From NCBI RefSeq assembly GCF_000721935.1, contig NZ_KL585393.1, positions 96,880 to 102,404 of the forward strand: a stretch of 5,525 nt of DNA. Direction: 5' to 3'. This DNA is from Streptomyces sp. NRRL WC-3549 (GTDB lineage Bacteria > Actinomycetota > Actinomycetes > Streptomycetales > Streptomycetaceae). The notes under the pieces are model-generated. The model worked only from the letters and a program-made list of their open reading frames with translations. It ran no database searches and was not told the DNA's origin. Both the position numbers and the translations under genes were made by a program. Positions 4,362-5,525 of this stretch are shown here, piece by piece. Numbering within the stretch: the first letter of the stretch is position 1; each line of letters opens with the position of its first letter.

Positions 4362-5134
4362 ACGACGTACGCGAACTGCTGGAACGGGCCGCCGCGGACG
4401 CCGGCCGGCCCGCCGTCTCCACCGGGGCGGTGTACGCCCGGGCCAGGAAGATCCGCTACCGGCGCAGGGCCGCGGTGTCGGTGGCCGCGCTCGCGGTCGT
4501 CGCGGCCGGCGCGGCGGCCCTGCCCGGCGTCCGAGACGTGACGGGGACCGAGCCCCCCTCCGTGGCGACGGCGCCGGTGGCGCAGAAGAGCCCGCCCGGG
4601 AAGGCGGCCCGGCTGGCCGCGCTGCTGCCGGAGGACGTGGGGAGCGTCGAGAAGGTCTCGTTGCGCGCCCTGATCGGCAACGGGACGTCCGGGCAGGGGC
4701 AGACGGCGCACGCGGGCCCATTGGACGGCGAGTACATGGTCCGCAAGGACGGCGGTGCCGGCTACCTCGTCGTGAAGTACCTGGACCGCGCCGTCCTCGG
4801 CGAGAGGCCCGACGGCACCGAGGAGGACGACCTCTGCGCACCGGGCGGCGTCGGACGGCCTCTCGCCGACTGCGTGCGGGACGAGCTCCCGGACGGCAGC
4901 GTCCTGACCACCTGGAGCGACCCGATGGAACACGCGGGGCGCGACGGCACGCCCCTGTGGGGCCCTGAGCTCAACGGGCGGCTGGAGCTGAAGGACGGGT
5001 CCCTGCTGGGCGTGCGGGCCAGCAGCGGATACCTCGGCAAGCGGTCCCAGGGCCCGCTGCTCACGAGCCCGCCCCTCGACCAGGAACAGCTGCGCGCGCT
5101 GATGCGGCAGCCGGGGCTGATCCCCGCGGTGTAG
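4358..5134 (+). CDS. Single-pass membrane protein, putative regulator of the upstream sigma factor
   Basis: This gene encodes a 258-residue protein. A short N-terminal cytoplasmic part (1-37) contains [16 protein letters not shown] and a basic stretch ([10 protein letters not shown], 28-37), followed by one membrane helix (about 38-56, rich in Ala and Val). The positive-inside rule places residues 57-258 outside the membrane. That part has a Pro/Ala-rich linker and a globular region with two cysteines (160 and 172) able to form a disulfide. The start ATG overlaps the sigma factor stop, with GGAGGA 6 nt upstream (4346-4351). Position and topology suggest an anti-sigma-like or signal-sensing protein, but the zinc anti-sigma motif HxxxCxxC is absent and the cytoplasmic part is short. 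I recognise no enzymatic domain. The role is inferred from operon context only. The existence of the gene is well supported by coupling, codon bias and the terminator downstream. Confidence 0.88.
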   Translation: MNDVRELLERAAADAGRPAVSTGAVYARARKIRYRRRAAVSVAALAVVAAGAAALPGVRDVTGTEPPSVATAPVAQKSPPGKAARLAALLPEDVGSVEKVSLRALIGNGTSGQGQTAHAGPLDGEYMVRKDGGAGYLVVKYLDRAVLGERPDGTEEDDLCAPGGVGRPLADCVRDELPDGSVLTTWSDPMEHAGRDGTPLWGPELNGRLELKDGSLLGVRASSGYLGKRSQGPLLTSPPLDQEQLRALMRQPGLIPAV

Positions 5135-5158
5135 GGCGGGCGAGCGAGGGGAAGTGCG

Positions 5159-5195
5159 GGAGGGCGGTACGGGACCAGGTCCCGTACCGCCCTCC
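5159..5195. terminator. Long inverted-repeat bidirectional terminator
   Basis: GGAGGGCGGTACGGGACC (5159-5176) and its exact complement (5178-5195) are separated by one base. As RNA this gives a 16-bp stem with a 5-nt loop (CCAGG). It lies between the convergent sigma-operon membrane protein gene (stop at 5134) and the ABC ATPase gene (stop at 5213) and can terminate both. It has no T-tract. Confidence 0.88.
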
Positions 5196-5212
5196 TCCGT
5201 ATCGCGTCAGCG

Positions 5213-5525
5213 CTACAGCACCTTGGACAGGAAGGACTTCGTCCGGTCGTGCCGGGGGCTCGTCAGCACCTCCCGCGGATGGCCGGACTCGACCACCACA
5301 CCGTCGTCCATGAACACCAGAGCGTCGCCCACCTCGCGGGCGAAGCCCATCTCGTGGGTGACCACGATCATCGTCATGCCGTCCTCCGCCAGCCCGCGCA
5401 TGACGTCCAGGACGTCGCCGACCAGCTCCGGGTCGAGCGCCGAGGTCGGTTCGTCGAACAGCATCAGCTTCGGCTCCATGGCCAGGGCCCGGGCGATGGC
5501 CACCCGCTGCTGCTGGCCGCCGGAG
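5213..5525 (-). CDS. Polar amino acid ABC transporter ATP-binding protein (C-terminal part)
   Basis: The last 103 residues of a GlnQ/GluA-type ATPase are visible; the gene runs off the right edge. It starts inside the ABC signature ([14 protein letters not shown]), followed by Walker B and D-loop ([14 protein letters not shown]), the H-loop histidine in VVTHEMGFA, and the family tail [32 protein letters not shown]. This wording is typical of polar amino acid (glutamate/glutamine) importers, where the ATPase works as a dimer on the cytoplasmic face with permease and binding-protein partners. Walker A and the start would lie beyond the window. Full members are about 240-260 residues, so roughly 60% is missing. 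The permease and binding-protein genes may lie to the right. Exact substrate is uncertain. Confidence 0.95.
   Translation of the reverse strand, partial: SGGQQQRVAIARALAMEPKLMLFDEPTSALDPELVGDVLDVMRGLAEDGMTMIVVTHEMGFAREVGDALVFMDDGVVVESGHPREVLTSPRHDRTKSFLSKVL

Noticed and set aside
1..5525. CRISPR array, tRNA, rRNA, phage or toxin-antitoxin genes, tandem repeats
   Set aside because: I looked on both strands and saw no repeat-spacer pattern, RNA gene signature, integrase, or toxin-like pair.

Overview
The window is very GC-rich (roughly 70% by eye). Its codon use has the G/C-ending third positions typical of Streptomyces or a close actinomycete. The nickel superoxide dismutase with its divergent signal-peptidase-like partner, the CGNR zinc-finger regulator and the SigE-family ECF sigma factor all fit that assignment. 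Nothing points to a phage, plasmid or natural transposon. It reads as an ordinary chromosomal region with one important sequence artefact.

Layout, left to right. (1) A LysR-type regulator gene (184-1137, +) has a dyad of LysR-box form (44-60) upstream. (2) A Ni-SOD locus follows: sodN (1373-1768, -) and sodX (1962-2399, +) diverge from a 193-nt intergenic region. The sodN 3' UTR carries two hairpins and may be the source of an s-SodF-like small RNA. (3) A CGNR zinc-finger protein gene (2303-2932, -) converges on sodX and overlaps its 3' end by 97 nt. (4) A class I SAM-dependent methyltransferase gene (3029-3733, +) is divergent from the CGNR gene, with an 18-bp dyad between them. (5) After a strong 15-bp-stem hairpin comes a two-gene unit: an ECF sigma factor (3861-4361, +) overlapping by ATGA with a single-pass membrane protein (4358-5134, +) that may control it. 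(6) A near-perfect long inverted repeat (5159-5195) ends that unit and the convergent amino-acid ABC transporter ATPase gene (5213-5525, -), which runs off the right edge.

The most striking signal is at 3548-3564, inside the methyltransferase gene. Seventeen bases there, CTGTCTCTTATACACAT, match the engineered Tn5 mosaic end used in tagmentation sequencing libraries. It reads LSLIHM on the plus strand and MCIRDR on the minus strand, both recognisable signatures of library-adapter contamination. The natural protein at this point is probably longer, so this stretch looks like a local misassembly rather than biology.

Functionally, sodN and sodX work together: SodX is thought to remove the Ni-SOD leader so that the nickel hook can form. 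The sigma factor and its downstream membrane protein look like a translationally coupled regulator pair. The other genes show no evident joint pathway. I found no convincing new multi-gene system.
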